NCBI GenBank assembly: GCA_021201335.1
Contig: JAJQFD010000042.1
Coordinates: 434,001 to 498,000 of the forward strand
Direction of reading: 5' to 3'
Source: Bacteroides sp.
Lineage (GTDB): Bacteria > Bacteroidota > Bacteroidia > Bacteroidales > Bacteroidaceae
DNA: 64,000 bases
The translations under genes and the position numbers were made by a program. Below, in pieces: positions 1 to 9,755 of this stretch (positions are counted from its first letter, which is position 1; each line of letters starts with the position of its first letter). The notes beneath the pieces are model-generated. The model made no database searches. It was not told where the DNA came from and saw nothing but the letters and a program-made list of their open reading frames with translations.

Positions 1-491
1 AGTCTTCTTTTTCTCCCTTCTGTGCCTGCCGGTCTTCGGACTTCAGATACAGAAGGTCTTTTTATTTTAATAAAGCCATCCGCACCCGATAATTCTTCCC
101 GAATAGAGAATTCCACATACCAACAAACCGATAATAACAGGTAATTCCGCACAAATAATGAAATGAAATATATGCAGCAGGGATTAAAAGATATGCATTA
201 TTAAGCACCCGAAAAGCAAGTTTGCAGTAAATGTGTTATTTTTTGCATCTTCTATGAAGGGAACGTAAAGATTGTATTGTCTACTTTTGAAACAATAAGT
301 AAGAGCGATAAGTCCTTCATCCGGAAAAGGAAGGTGCATTATTTTTTGTTACACCCTATAAATAATACTTTATGAAAAATATAAGTCTAAAGCCTCCATA
401 ATGGTTATAATACCCTGCTTTTTCCCTGTTGGAACGGACAGAGAAAGGAAAAGAACAATTCACCATACTTAATAATACATAGAAAAAACGC
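1..491. other. Intergenic region upstream of the SusC gene
   Basis: No convincing gene is seen in these 491 bases. Near the left edge CTTCTGT (17-23) and ACAGAAG (51-57) can pair and are followed by a T-rich stretch, so this may be the terminator of a gene left of the window. A TTTG at 345-348 lies 17 bases before TACTTTAT at 366-373. That is an imperfect match to the Bacteroidetes -33/-7 promoter and could serve the susC gene. No regulator gene is visible next to this SusC/SusD pair inside the window. Confidence 0.4.
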
Positions 492-3400
492 ATGAAAAAA
501 TTAGCACTCAAAAGTTTGCTCAGAGCATCTTTATTAACGATGCTTTTCTCCACAATCAGCATGATAAGCCAGGCACAAAATGCTCCCTTAGTAGGGCGGG
601 TATCCGATGCTGAAGGAGAATTCATGATTGGAGTCACCATCCAGGAAAAAGGCTCCTTAAATGCAACCGTTACCGATTTAAACGGTCAGTATTCCATTCC
701 GCTATCTACGGAGAATCCGGTTTTAGTGGTTTCTTTTATTGGTTACAAAACTCAGGAAGTCAAAGTAGGAAGAAGCAAGGTGTTGGACATCGTTATGGAA
801 GAAGACGTGTCTGCCCTGGATGAAGTTGTAGTAGTGGGTTACGGACAACAACGGAAGGTTTCGGTAGTCGGTGCACAATCTACCCTGAAGATGGAAACCG
901 CTAAGATGCCCACGGCGAATTTATCTTCAGCCATTTCGGGACGGATTGCCGGAGTGGTTGCCGTTCAACGCACAGGGGAACCCGGACACGATGATTCGGA
1001 GATTTACATTCGAGGCATCTCAACTTTTGTCGGACAGAATTCTAGTCCACTTATCCTGGTGGATGGGGTCGAACGTAAATTAAACAGTATTGACCCCGAC
1101 GATATCGAATCGTTCACCGTATTAAAAGATGCATCGGCAACTGCAGTTTATGGAGTAAGAGGTGCAAACGGGGTAGTCATTATTAAAACAAAGCCCGGTA
1201 GAATCGGTAAGCCGCAATTCAACGTGGATTATTACGAAGGCTTTATTACGATGACCAAGAAAGTAAAGCTGGCCAATGCCTATGAATATATGGATGCGGC
1301 CAACGAAGCTTATGCCGATTCGTACGGTGGCACCCTTTATTCTCCCCAATACATTGAGGCAACGAAAAAAGCACACGGTTTATTACCGAATGACAATCCC
1401 AGGATGTACAACCCTTACCTCTACCCTGCGGTAGACTGGATGAAGGAGTTATTCGACGACTGGGGACGTAATCGCCGCGCCAACATAAGTGTACGGGGAG
1501 GTTCTCCCAATGCCAGTTACTATGTATCCTTAACTTATTATGGTGAAAACGGCTTAATAAAAGATTTCAAACGCGAGAACTATAGCACCGGAATCAAATT
1601 CGACCGATATAATTTTGTGAGTAACCTTAACCTTCGGCCTACCAGCAAATTAACAGCAGATGTAGGGGTGAGCGGTTACATCTCCGAAGGGAATTACCCC
1701 CAACAAAAAACGGAAGATCTTTTTAAATCAGCCATGGATATTAATCCGGTGTATTTACCTTTACTCATGCCAGACGGAAGTGTTTCTGGTATCAGTGGCC
1801 TGGGTGATATGCGTAATCCTTATGCCGACCTGGCCCGACGCGGGTATAAAAATGAATACCGTTCTACCATCAATACCAATTTAAGGGTGGCGCATGATCT
1901 TGATTTCTGGGAGTGGAGCAAGGGATTAAAAGTAAATGCCCTGATTGCATTTGATAACTATACATCTCGCGAACTGAAATATGACAAATATGAATCCCTG
2001 TATTATTTCAAAATTGATGAAGACACAAAAGACGCCAATACAGGTTTGTGGAAAGAAGGAATCTTTAATGAAGACGGCACTTATAAAATGACCCGCAACA
2101 GAGAAGGTAGTGATGAGCTAAGCCATAATAACAACGACGGAAAGCCAGATAGCAATCGCAGTTTCTATCTCGAAGCTTCCCTCAACTATGACCGTTCTTT
2201 TGGTGATCACCGGGTAGGGGCTTTGTTTCTCTATAATCAAAAGAGTTACAGAAATACCACAGCAGATAATCTGAGGGCAACACTTCCTTATAAGCAACAA
2301 GGCTTGGCAGGCCGTGCAACGTATTCATGGAAAGACCGCTATTTTGCCGAGTTCAATATCGGTTACAATGGTTCCGAAAACTTCTCTCCGGACAAACGAT
2401 TTGGTACCTTCCCTGCTTATGGAGTGGGATGGGCGATATCCAACGAAAGCTTCTGGAAACCCCTGCAAAAGTATATCACTTACCTGAAATTCAGATATAC
2501 GGATGGTAAAGTAGGTAGCGATGCTGTTTCGGATCGGCGTTATATGTATCTCTCGGAAATGGGGGGGGGTAATGAAGGCTACCACTTTGGCACCGGATAT
2601 AATCATACAGGTGGCTGGGGAATATCCAAATATGGCGTAAATGTAGGATGGTCTACTTCACGTAAAAGAGACTTAGGTATCGACATCAAGTTCTTGAATG
2701 ATAATCTATCCTTTACCGTCGATTTATTTAAAGAACGCAGAGATGGTATTTTCCTGCAACGTAAAACCGTGCCGAGCTATGCCGGATGGACCGAAATGCC
2801 GTATGGTGACCTGGGTATCGTAGAGAACAAAGGTATTGAAGCCTCTATGGAATTCAACCAGCAGTTAGGGAAAAAGACATTCCTTTCGGTGCGAGGTAAC
2901 ATTACCTGGAACGAAGATAAAATCATTGAAAACGATGAGCCGGCCCAACCTTACTCCTGGATGGAAAGAAGAGGAACTAATGTAAACGGACGTTGGGGGC
3001 TGATTGCCGAAGGGTTATTTACGAGCGAAGAAGAAATCAGGGAATCTGCTCTCCCTGCAGGAACCGTGAAAGTGGGAGATATTAAATACAGAGACTTGAA
3101 TGGCGACAACGTGATTGATAACAAAGACGAATGCCTCATTGGTCAGGGGAACCTTCCAAAGATTTACTATGGCTTCGGTGCAGACCTTCAGATCGGTAAC
3201 TTCTCCATAGGAGCTATCTTCCAGGGACAGGCTAAAGTGGATCGTCATCTGCAAGATAATTCCATCCATCCTTTCTCCAGTGTGTCGGGTATTGACAACC
3301 TTTACAGTAATATCGGCGATCGTTGGTCGGCTGACGACCCAACCAATCAGAATGTGTTTTATCCCCGGCTGCATTACGGAAAATCCAACAATTCCAATAA

Positions 3401-3650
3401 TACCCGGACGAGCACCTGGTGGCAAAAAGACATGAGTTACATCCGGTTAAAGCAACTCACCATCGCTTACCATCTGCCAGAAACACTTATATCTAAAGTA
3501 GGGCTACGAAGTGCGAAAATATATCTGATGGGAAGCAATGTGTTGACCTTCTCCAAATTCAAATTATGGGACCCGGAATTGGATACAAATAACGGAACCA
3601 AGTATCCGAATTCCTCGAACTATTCCATAGGCGTTAACTTTAGTTTTTAA
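492..3650 (+). CDS. SusC/RagA-family TonB-linked outer membrane receptor
   Basis: Outer-membrane beta-barrel of the SusC family, which together with a SusD-type lipoprotein imports glycans or peptides using TonB energy. The 1052-residue protein starts with a signal peptide ending about residue 28 (SQAQ). A carboxypeptidase-regulatory-like domain follows at about 30-110, then the family hallmark DEVVVVGYG, the plug (about 120-235, with VYGVRGANGVVIIKTK) and a large barrel ending in phenylalanine (GVNFSF). The length is normal for the family. The SusD partner starts 21 bases downstream, so the two are surely co-transcribed. The substrate cannot be read from the sequence, and no glycoside hydrolase or regulator is adjacent. 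A run of nine G residues lies in frame at 2561-2569. Confidence 0.97.
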   Translation: MKKLALKSLLRASLLTMLFSTISMISQAQNAPLVGRVSDAEGEFMIGVTIQEKGSLNATVTDLNGQYSIPLSTENPVLVVSFIGYKTQEVKVGRSKVLDIVMEEDVSALDEVVVVGYGQQRKVSVVGAQSTLKMETAKMPTANLSSAISGRIAGVVAVQRTGEPGHDDSEIYIRGISTFVGQNSSPLILVDGVERKLNSIDPDDIESFTVLKDASATAVYGVRGANGVVIIKTKPGRIGKPQFNVDYYEGFITMTKKVKLANAYEYMDAANEAYADSYGGTLYSPQYIEATKKAHGLLPNDNPRMYNPYLYPAVDWMKELFDDWGRNRRANISVRGGSPNASYYVSLTYYGENGLIKDFKRENYSTGIKFDRYNFVSNLNLRPTSKLTADVGVSGYISEGNYPQQKTEDLFKSAMDINPVYLPLLMPDGSVSGISGLGDMRNPYADLARRGYKNEYRSTINTNLRVAHDLDFWEWSKGLKVNALIAFDNYTSRELKYDKYESLYYFKIDEDTKDANTGLWKEGIFNEDGTYKMTRNREGSDELSHNNNDGKPDSNRSFYLEASLNYDRSFGDHRVGALFLYNQKSYRNTTADNLRATLPYKQQGLAGRATYSWKDRYFAEFNIGYNGSENFSPDKRFGTFPAYGVGWAISNESFWKPLQKYITYLKFRYTDGKVGSDAVSDRRYMYLSEMGGGNEGYHFGTGYNHTGGWGISKYGVNVGWSTSRKRDLGIDIKFLNDNLSFTVDLFKERRDGIFLQRKTVPSYAGWTEMPYGDLGIVENKGIEASMEFNQQLGKKTFLSVRGNITWNEDKIIENDEPAQPYSWMERRGTNVNGRWGLIAEGLFTSEEEIRESALPAGTVKVGDIKYRDLNGDNVIDNKDECLIGQGNLPKIYYGFGADLQIGNFSIGAIFQGQAKVDRHLQDNSIHPFSSVSGIDNLYSNIGDRWSADDPTNQNVFYPRLHYGKSNNSNNTRTSTWWQKDMSYIRLKQLTIAYHLPETLISKVGLRSAKIYLMGSNVLTFSKFKLWDPELDTNNGTKYPNSSNYSIGVNFSF
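2561..2569 (+). repeat. In-frame nine-G homopolymer inside the susC gene
   Basis: Nine consecutive G residues encode the last base of Met and then Gly-Gly-Gly in the barrel region, about residue 690. The reading frame is intact as given. Tracts of this length are prone to slipped-strand errors, and a change of one base would truncate the receptor. Confidence 0.9.
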
Positions 3651-3671
3651 TACAATTAAGAAAGAAATAAT

Positions 3672-5624
3672 ATGAAAAAGATAATCAAGATCAGTACATG
3701 GATGATTGCCTTATTGCTGGGATTAAGTTCCTGCAATGATTTTTTCGATACCGTACCCGGTCAAATCTCCGATATGGATGATACCTTTACCAATAAAAAC
3801 AAAACACTTTCTTTCCTGGCCAACGTATATAGCTATGTACCCTCTGAGGATAGAGAGCGTTACTTCTGGGACAATGATACCCGGGGAGGCATTTGGACAA
3901 GTACTACTATAGAAGCCAATTATTCATGGGATTGGCATGCATCTAATAATTTTAACCAGGGAGATATCACCTCCAGTTCCCAGTTAGCGTTACACTTTTA
4001 CCAACAATATTACAAAGGAATAGCACGGGCAGGTATATTTATTGCCAATGTAGACAAATGCACAGAGCTTGCGACTGATGGTAGAGATGAGCGTCCACTC
4101 AGAAAAGCGGAAGCACGGGCACTCAGAGCGTATTTCTACTTTATGCTATTGCGAATTCACGGGCCAATACCCCTGCTGGGAGAAGAACCTATCGACATGG
4201 ATACCCCACTGGCGGACATGCTCAAAGCTCGCAACACCGTGGATGAATGTGTAAGCTACATCGTAAGCGAACTGGAGAAAGCGTATACAGATTTACCCAC
4301 GCGCGCCACCCGTACCGAACTGGGCCGCATTGACAAAGCCTTCTGCAAGGCTTACATCGCACAAACCTTGCTCTATGCAGCCAGCCCATTATTCAATGGC
4401 AATCCGGATATGGCCTCTTTAAAGAATAATGACGGTACGCAGCTGATCCCAACGACCGAAGACCCACAGAAATGGATAAAGGCACGTGATGCTTATAAAT
4501 CATTTCTGGATGAATTTGTTCCTCAGTACTTCGATTTATATTACAAGCGGACAGCCGATAATAAGATTGATCATTATGCCTCCTATCGTACGGCAACCGG
4601 TGGACAAGAGTTTGTCGATGAACTTGTCTTCCTGCGTATGGTGGATAATGCCGATCGTTTTTACGAAATAACCCCCTGCCATAAACATATAGATAATGAT
4701 GCGTTGAAAGGTGGGCTTGGTTTTTCTACCACGCAGGAAATGGTAGACCTGCACTTTACAGACAAAGGATTGCGCATTGAAGATGACCCCGATTACGTGG
4801 AATATACAGGAATACCCGGACCAGAACACTACGGATGGCCCGAAGATTACAACGATCCCGTAGTGCCGGAGCGTACTTACTTTCTTAAAAATGAAAATAA
4901 AACGCTGAAGCAATGGGCTCACCGTGAACCACGGTTCTACGTAAATATTACCTTCAATGGATCAACCTGGGTAAACGATCAAACCAGCTGGGGCAAGGTA
5001 ACCACCGAACTAAACCTTACGGGTAATTCAGGTTTCGAGCAATGTGGTTGGGACACTCCTTACGGAGGGTACGGCCTACGGAAAATGGCTGCGGATAACT
5101 GGCGTACTAATCGTCATTATACGCCAATCTTGCGACTGGCTGAAATCTATCTGGGTTATGCTGAAACGTTGAGTGCTACGAATGACTTTACCACTGCTAT
5201 GAAGTATGTGAATATGGTTCGCAACCGGGCGGGTATCGCCGAATACGGAACAGGAACAGATGAAAACGGATATACCCGTATTCCTTACCCGGCCAATCGG
5301 GAAGATGTGGACAAGAGAATCCGTCGCGAACGCCTGATCGAACTGGCTTTCGAGTGGAACCATTACTTCGATGTTCGTCGTTGGCTGGTAGCAGACATGG
5401 CCGAGGGTGACGGATGGATTTACCCAAGCTGGCACAAAGGTGGCGAAGGTGGATCAGTGAGCGGGTTGAACTATCGGAAAGATCCTCCGGAGTTCTTCGA
5501 GAAAGCTCCTTTTGAAACCCGTCACTTTGAAAAGAAGCATTATCTCTTACCGATAGCGGACGAAGAAGTTCGTCGCAATCCACTTATGGTACAAAATCCG
5601 GGGTGGGAAGTAGAAGAAGAATAA
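3672..5624 (+). CDS. SusD/RagB-family nutrient-binding outer membrane lipoprotein
   Basis: Surface lipoprotein that caps a SusC-type transporter and binds its substrate. The 650-residue protein begins with a lipoprotein signal peptide (GLSSC, cysteine near residue 21) followed by NDFFDTVPG, a typical SusD start. TPR-like helices follow, including RKAEARALRAYFYF at about 155, which is conserved in SusD proteins. The C-terminal part carries the family pattern for conserved arginines and a Trp-rich end (RRERLIELAFEWNHYFDVRRW, read here as two adjoining motifs). It lies 21 bases after the SusC gene and is followed by a hairpin at 5649-5669. The ligand is unknown. Confidence 0.96.
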   Translation: MKKIIKISTWMIALLLGLSSCNDFFDTVPGQISDMDDTFTNKNKTLSFLANVYSYVPSEDRERYFWDNDTRGGIWTSTTIEANYSWDWHASNNFNQGDITSSSQLALHFYQQYYKGIARAGIFIANVDKCTELATDGRDERPLRKAEARALRAYFYFMLLRIHGPIPLLGEEPIDMDTPLADMLKARNTVDECVSYIVSELEKAYTDLPTRATRTELGRIDKAFCKAYIAQTLLYAASPLFNGNPDMASLKNNDGTQLIPTTEDPQKWIKARDAYKSFLDEFVPQYFDLYYKRTADNKIDHYASYRTATGGQEFVDELVFLRMVDNADRFYEITPCHKHIDNDALKGGLGFSTTQEMVDLHFTDKGLRIEDDPDYVEYTGIPGPEHYGWPEDYNDPVVPERTYFLKNENKTLKQWAHREPRFYVNITFNGSTWVNDQTSWGKVTTELNLTGNSGFEQCGWDTPYGGYGLRKMAADNWRTNRHYTPILRLAEIYLGYAETLSATNDFTTAMKYVNMVRNRAGIAEYGTGTDENGYTRIPYPANREDVDKRIRRERLIELAFEWNHYFDVRRWLVADMAEGDGWIYPSWHKGGEGGSVSGLNYRKDPPEFFEKAPFETRHFEKKHYLLPIADEEVRRNPLMVQNPGWEVEEE

Positions 5625-5648
5625 GCTTGTATATATCCGCAGGCGTAG

Positions 5649-5674
5649 GGGCATCCTTTGTGGGTGCCCTTATT
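5649..5674 (+). terminator. Probable terminator after the SusC/SusD genes
   Basis: GGGCATCC (5649-5656) pairs with GGGTGCCC (5662-5669), including one G-T pair, around a five-base loop, and is followed by TTATT. It sits 25 bases after the susD stop codon. Confidence 0.55.
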
Positions 5675-5778
5675 CCAATTATATATCAATTTTATTGGGC
5701 TGAACATTATTGTCAAACCATTATCAGGACACCCACCAGGGACATCCTTGTCCATGCGGATACAGAACCTTTCTCCTT

Positions 5779-6381
5779 TTAAAAGGGAAGCTCCAGTTGT
5801 CCGTCTCCCAACAAATTAAAAGTCATTCGGTGAAAAGGAGTTGTACCACTGCTGGAAATGGCCTCCCGGTGTTTTTTAGTAGGATATCCTTTATTCTTAT
5901 TCCAGTCGTACACCGGAAACTGCTCATGAAGCTCATTCATATAATCATCCCGATACGTCTTCGCCAAAATGGAAGCGGCTGCAATGGATAAGTACTTGCC
6001 GTCTCCTTTAATCACCACTGTATGAGGAATATCGTTATACTCCTTAAACCGATTCCCATCAATCAGTAAATGCTGCGGACGGATGGTTAACTGATCAATC
6101 GCCCGGTGCATGGCCAGGAAAGAAGCATTCAGAATATTGATCTTATCTATTTCCTCAGGAGTCACGATTCCCACTGCCCAGGCTACAGCTTCTTGCTGAA
6201 CAACTTCCCGAAGCTGATAACGTTGCTTCTCTGTCAGTTGCTTGGAATCATTCAATAAATCATTGCGAAAATCTTTGGGGAGTATCACTGCCGCTGCGAA
6301 AACCGATCCGGCCAGACAGCCCCGTCCGGCCTCGTCGCAACCGGCTTCAATCAAATCTTTATGGAACCAGGGTAATAACAT
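5779..6381 (-). CDS. rnhB: Ribonuclease HII
   Basis: Endonuclease that cleaves the RNA strand of RNA-DNA hybrids and removes misincorporated ribonucleotides from DNA. The 200-residue protein has the active-site signature [11 protein letters not shown] at about residues 15-25 (catalytic Asp16 and Glu17). It also has LLIDGN near residue 107 and the block [17 protein letters not shown] followed by RD. The length is typical for RNase HII. A -7 promoter match lies 20 bases before the start codon (6401-6408). The gene stands alone, convergent with the SusC/SusD operon. Confidence 0.97.
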   Translation of the reverse strand: MLLPWFHKDLIEAGCDEAGRGCLAGSVFAAAVILPKDFRNDLLNDSKQLTEKQRYQLREVVQQEAVAWAVGIVTPEEIDKINILNASFLAMHRAIDQLTIRPQHLLIDGNRFKEYNDIPHTVVIKGDGKYLSIAAASILAKTYRDDYMNELHEQFPVYDWNKNKGYPTKKHREAISSSGTTPFHRMTFNLLGDGQLELPF

Positions 6382-6400
6382 AATCTTCTTTCTAGAGGAG

Positions 6401-6408
6401 CAAAGATA
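6401..6408 (-). promoter_or_regulatory. -7 promoter element for rnhB
   Basis: TATCTTTG on the minus strand matches the Bacteroidetes -7 consensus TAnnTTTG and ends 19 bases before the rnhB start codon. No -33 TTTG at the usual 19-21 base spacing was found. Confidence 0.5.
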
Positions 6409-6568
6409 CGGAAATGAATGAATAGGCTGTTCAACTATCCGGTGGAAAAATCAAAGAAGGTTCTTCTTGCATTGGGAGACGGTAGTATTTGCACCATCTT
6501 CCACTAGGATTTCCTTGAAGTTCCGGTAGCATTTAATCGGAACGTCGGAAAGTTTGAAAGGGGTATAA

Positions 6569-6607
6569 TAAAAGAGTGCTGTTCGAAACAAACGTTCTGA
6601 ACAGCAC
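6569..6607 (-). terminator. Terminator-like hairpin without an assigned gene
   Basis: GTGCTGTTC (6576-6584) and GAACAGCAC (6599-6607) are perfectly complementary. On the minus strand the stem is followed by TCTTTTATT. It lies 190 bases beyond the probable hppA terminator, so what it terminates is unclear. Confidence 0.45.
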
Positions 6608-6799
6608 CCTTGCGGATATAGTTAATTCTGACCTTATTTTAATGGAAACAAGGTCATACGGTTCCGTCAACTTCTATTTACTTCAGGCACGTTGGAAGTC
6701 ATAAACTTGTCAACTGTGCTTCATGCGGAGACACAGGGAAAAAAACAAGAAGAAGTAGCAAGAAGTTTACCGGATTTTATTTATAAAATATAATAGATT

Positions 6800-6852
6800 T
6801 TAAAATTAACAATCGCACAGAGGCTCTTGAGTGAGTTTCTCCGTGCGATTGT
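6800..6852 (-). terminator. Probable terminator of the pyrophosphatase gene
   Basis: ACAATCGCAC (6809-6818) and GTGCGATTGT (6843-6852) form a perfect 10-bp stem, extended by GGAG/CTCT pairs inside. On the minus strand it is followed by TAATTTT. It starts 27 bases after the hppA stop codon. Confidence 0.65.
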
Positions 6853-6878
6853 GGGACATATTAACAATTTAAAATCGA

Positions 6879-9083
6879 TCAGAACAACGACCAGGCTACG
6901 GTTAAACCGGCCATTACGATGGATACCATACTCATTAATTTAATCAGGATATTCAAGCTGGGCCCAGAGGTGTCTTTGAAAGGATCACCCACTGTATCAC
7001 CTACCACCGTAGCTTTATGTACTTCGCTTCCTTTGCCTCCAAAATGACCTTCTTCCACGTATTTCTTTGCATTATCCCAAGCTCCGCCGGAATTGGCCAT
7101 GAAGATGGCTAGCACAAAACCACTACTCAATCCACCAATCAACAAGCCCAAAACACCGGGAACACCAAAAATGAGTCCGGTAAGAATCGGAGCAATAATA
7201 GCAATTAAAGAAGGTACAACCATTTCTTTCTGCGCTCCTTTGGTGGAGATCTCCACGCAACGCTCGTAATCGGGTTCGGTTTCTCCGGTAAGAATACCTT
7301 TGATTTCACGGAATTGCCGACGTACTTCATCTACCATCTTACCTGCTGCTCTTCCTACGGCATTCATGGTTAAACCACAGAATAAGAATGCCATCATGGA
7401 GCCGAGAAAGACTCCAGAGAAGACTTTGGGATTCATCAGTGTTACATCATAGTAATTCATGAAATCGACAAAAGTAGCCTCATTGATCGGAATAACGTCG
7501 CTGTTGGGCATAGTAAGAGTGTTTGAACCCAATCGAACCAAACCAATCCGAAGCTCTTCAATATAGGAAGCCAGTAAAGCTAATCCTGTTAAAGCAGCCG
7601 AACCAATGGCAAAACCTTTGCCCGTAGCTGCGGTAGTATTTCCTAAGGAATCGAGTGCATCTGTACGTTTACGCACTTCAGGCCCTAATCCAGCCATTTC
7701 GGCGTTTCCTCCGGCATTGTCTGCAATAGGTCCGTACGCATCGGTTGCCAGAGTGATTCCGAGGGTTGAAAGCATTCCTACAGCGGCAATGCCAATACCG
7801 TATAGTCCCATTCCCACGTTGGAGAAATCAAAACCGGAAGCAAACAGGTAGGAAGCAATGGTACCCACCACGACAGCAATCACCGGGATACAGGTGGACA
7901 ACATTCCTAATCCGATTCCTGAAATAATGACTGTAGCCGGACCTGTTTGTCCGCTTGCACTCAGTTTTTGAGTGGGAAGATAGGATTGGGAAGTATAATA
8001 TTCTGTCGAACGCCCGATAACCAGACCTACCAGTAAACCAATCACGACCGAACAGGAAATCCACATCCAGTTATCTATATTTAATAGCCAGAGAATCAGG
8101 AAGGTAGCACCGATTATCAGTATCGAACTTAAGTTAGTACCAAAAGAAAGGGACTTCAGCAAATCTTTCATGTTGGCGTTTTCTTTGGTGCGAACAGAGA
8201 AAATACCTACGATAGAAAGAAAAATACCCACAGCCGCGATAAGCATAGGCGCGATTACGACCTTATACTGCATGCTTACATTCCCTGTGGTCATAAAGGC
8301 AGCCGCACCCAATGCGGCGGTTGCTAAAATGGATCCGCAATATGATTCGTATAAATCGGCACCCATCCCGGCTACATCCCCTACGTTGTCTCCTACATTA
8401 TCGGCAATGGTGGCCGGATTGCGGGGATCGTCTTCGGGGATACCAGCTTCTACTTTTCCTACCAGGTCGGCCCCTACATCGGCTGCCTTCGTATATATAC
8501 CTCCTCCTACACGGGCAAAGAGTGCTTGCGTGCTTGCTCCCATTCCGAAGGTAAGCATGGTAGTGGTGATAATTCCTAACTTATGAGTTGCATGAAGAGC
8601 ATCAGCAGGGATCAGCCAGTCGAGCAACAAATACCAGAAAGAGATATCCAATAATCCAAGTCCTACCACGACCAATCCCATTACCGCGCCACTACGGAAC
8701 GCAATACGCAAGCCTGCATTCAGGGAGGTACGGGCTGCATGAGCGGTACGGGCAGAGGCATAGGTAGCTGTCTTCATTCCCAGAAAGCCAGCCAGACCGG
8801 AGAAGAAACCACCCGTCAGGAAGGCAACCGGCACCCATTCGTTTTGTACGCCAAAACCATAGGCCATGATTGCAAACAAAATCACTAAGCCCAGAAACAC
8901 GAATGCAACAACCTTATATTGTTGTTTCAGATAAGACATAGCCCCTTTCCGAACAGCCCCTGCAATTTTTATCATTTGCGGGGTTCCTTCACTCTCTTTC
9001 ATCATTTGCTTATAGAAAAAGTAAGCAAAGCAAAGAGCCAAAACAGAGGCTACTGGTATGAGCCAGAAAAGTAAATTTTCCAT
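6879..9083 (-). CDS. hppA: Membrane-bound ion-translocating pyrophosphatase
   Basis: Integral membrane enzyme that uses hydrolysis of pyrophosphate to pump H+ and/or Na+ out of the cell. The 734-residue protein has about 16 hydrophobic segments. It carries the substrate-binding block [18 protein letters not shown] near residue 200, followed by EDDPRN and DNVGDNVGD, and the C-terminal [17 protein letters not shown], all hallmarks of the family. The motif [10 protein letters not shown] has Ala where potassium-independent enzymes have Lys, so it should be the K+-dependent type. Whether Na+, H+ or both are pumped cannot be settled by eye. The start at 9083 (MENLLFW) is chosen because the promoter at 9111-9142 makes any upstream start unlikely. 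Confidence 0.96.
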   Translation of the reverse strand: MENLLFWLIPVASVLALCFAYFFYKQMMKESEGTPQMIKIAGAVRKGAMSYLKQQYKVVAFVFLGLVILFAIMAYGFGVQNEWVPVAFLTGGFFSGLAGFLGMKTATYASARTAHAARTSLNAGLRIAFRSGAVMGLVVVGLGLLDISFWYLLLDWLIPADALHATHKLGIITTTMLTFGMGASTQALFARVGGGIYTKAADVGADLVGKVEAGIPEDDPRNPATIADNVGDNVGDVAGMGADLYESYCGSILATAALGAAAFMTTGNVSMQYKVVIAPMLIAAVGIFLSIVGIFSVRTKENANMKDLLKSLSFGTNLSSILIIGATFLILWLLNIDNWMWISCSVVIGLLVGLVIGRSTEYYTSQSYLPTQKLSASGQTGPATVIISGIGLGMLSTCIPVIAVVVGTIASYLFASGFDFSNVGMGLYGIGIAAVGMLSTLGITLATDAYGPIADNAGGNAEMAGLGPEVRKRTDALDSLGNTTAATGKGFAIGSAALTGLALLASYIEELRIGLVRLGSNTLTMPNSDVIPINEATFVDFMNYYDVTLMNPKVFSGVFLGSMMAFLFCGLTMNAVGRAAGKMVDEVRRQFREIKGILTGETEPDYERCVEISTKGAQKEMVVPSLIAIIAPILTGLIFGVPGVLGLLIGGLSSGFVLAIFMANSGGAWDNAKKYVEEGHFGGKGSEVHKATVVGDTVGDPFKDTSGPSLNILIKLMSMVSIVMAGLTVAWSLF

Positions 9084-9110
9084 AGAATCATTATTTGAGA
9101 TTACTTCTCT

Positions 9111-9142
9111 CAAATTTATAGATTCTATCCGAGATTACCAAA
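9111..9142 (-). promoter_or_regulatory. Promoter of the pyrophosphatase gene
   Basis: Minus-strand -33 TTTG (9139-9142) and -7 TAAATTTG (9111-9118) are separated by 20 bases, a good match to the Bacteroidetes vegetative promoter. Transcription would begin near 9104, 20 bases before the ATG at 9083. Confidence 0.65.
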
Positions 9143-9223
9143 TGTTCGTTACAAAAATTGAGACAAAAAAAAGCAGCAACCATTTTGTTACTGCTCTCTT
9201 CTATCTCATAAACTTGCGTTTAT

Positions 9224-9553
9224 TTATTCTTGCACGACTTCTTCTTTGAAGCCTAAAATGGGGAAAAACACGAAAGGAAGAAGTAATAAACCGATCGCAA
9301 AGCCATCGCCCTTTCCGAATTTAACAGCCACTTCTTTATACAATAAAAATCCGAAATAGATATTAACGATAGGAATAAAGAAGAAGATAAGCTTTATCAT
9401 ATCCCAGCCGAAGCGTTCGAATAATACAATAAGATTGTAAATGGGAATGATAGACTTCCACCCCGCAATACCTAACTTCTCATACGTTTTCCACATACCA
9501 ACAATTGCTAAAACAACAATCGCCAGATAAACAATCATAATAATAAAATCCAT
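9224..9553 (-). CDS. Small three-segment membrane protein, DUF5684-like
   Basis: A 109-residue protein of unknown function with three hydrophobic segments (about 3-20, 50-70 and 83-100) and an acidic tail (EEVVQE). The motif WKSIIPIYNLIVLFE, with a preceding short loop, is typical of the DUF5684 family of small bacterial membrane proteins, sometimes found near signal peptidases. It has its own promoter at 9693-9725 and no operon partner, lying between the divergent-spaced hppA promoter and sufS. The role is not known. Confidence 0.75.
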   Translation of the reverse strand: MDFIIMIVYLAIVVLAIVGMWKTYEKLGIAGWKSIIPIYNLIVLFERFGWDMIKLIFFFIPIVNIYFGFLLYKEVAVKFGKGDGFAIGLLLLPFVFFPILGFKEEVVQE

Positions 9554-9692
9554 AATAGTTTTGCTTTAATTTGTGCTTGCTGTTCCCTACAAGCATAATT
9601 TAATCCCAGGCGTGGAACAAATTACTTAGGAATAAGTAAAGACACCCTCTTTTTAACTGTATATTTGTTTGTTATATTATTCTAAAGTGATA

Positions 9693-9725
9693 CAAATATA
9701 TATAAAAGACCGTGTCTTATCCAAA
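9693..9725 (-). promoter_or_regulatory. Promoter of the DUF5684-like gene
   Basis: Minus-strand -33 TTTG (9722-9725), 21-base spacer and -7 TATATTTG (9693-9700). It lies just after sufS and about 140 bases before the ATG at 9553, giving a leader of roughly 130 bases. Confidence 0.55.
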
Positions 9726-9755
9726 TAAAAAACAAGGAATCTTACAGAAGATTGG

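Larger units (their letters stand above)
6409..6878. other. Structured intergenic region between hppA and rnhB
   Basis: No credible protein gene is seen in 470 bases; the only minus-strand ATG frames are under 15 codons. The region holds three hairpins: one at 6800-6852 (probable hppA terminator), TGACCTT/AAGGTCA around 6629-6656, and a long one at 6576-6607 followed by a T-rich stretch on the minus strand. A second terminator-like hairpin without a gene before it suggests a short non-coding transcript or a gene remnant. Confidence 0.4.
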
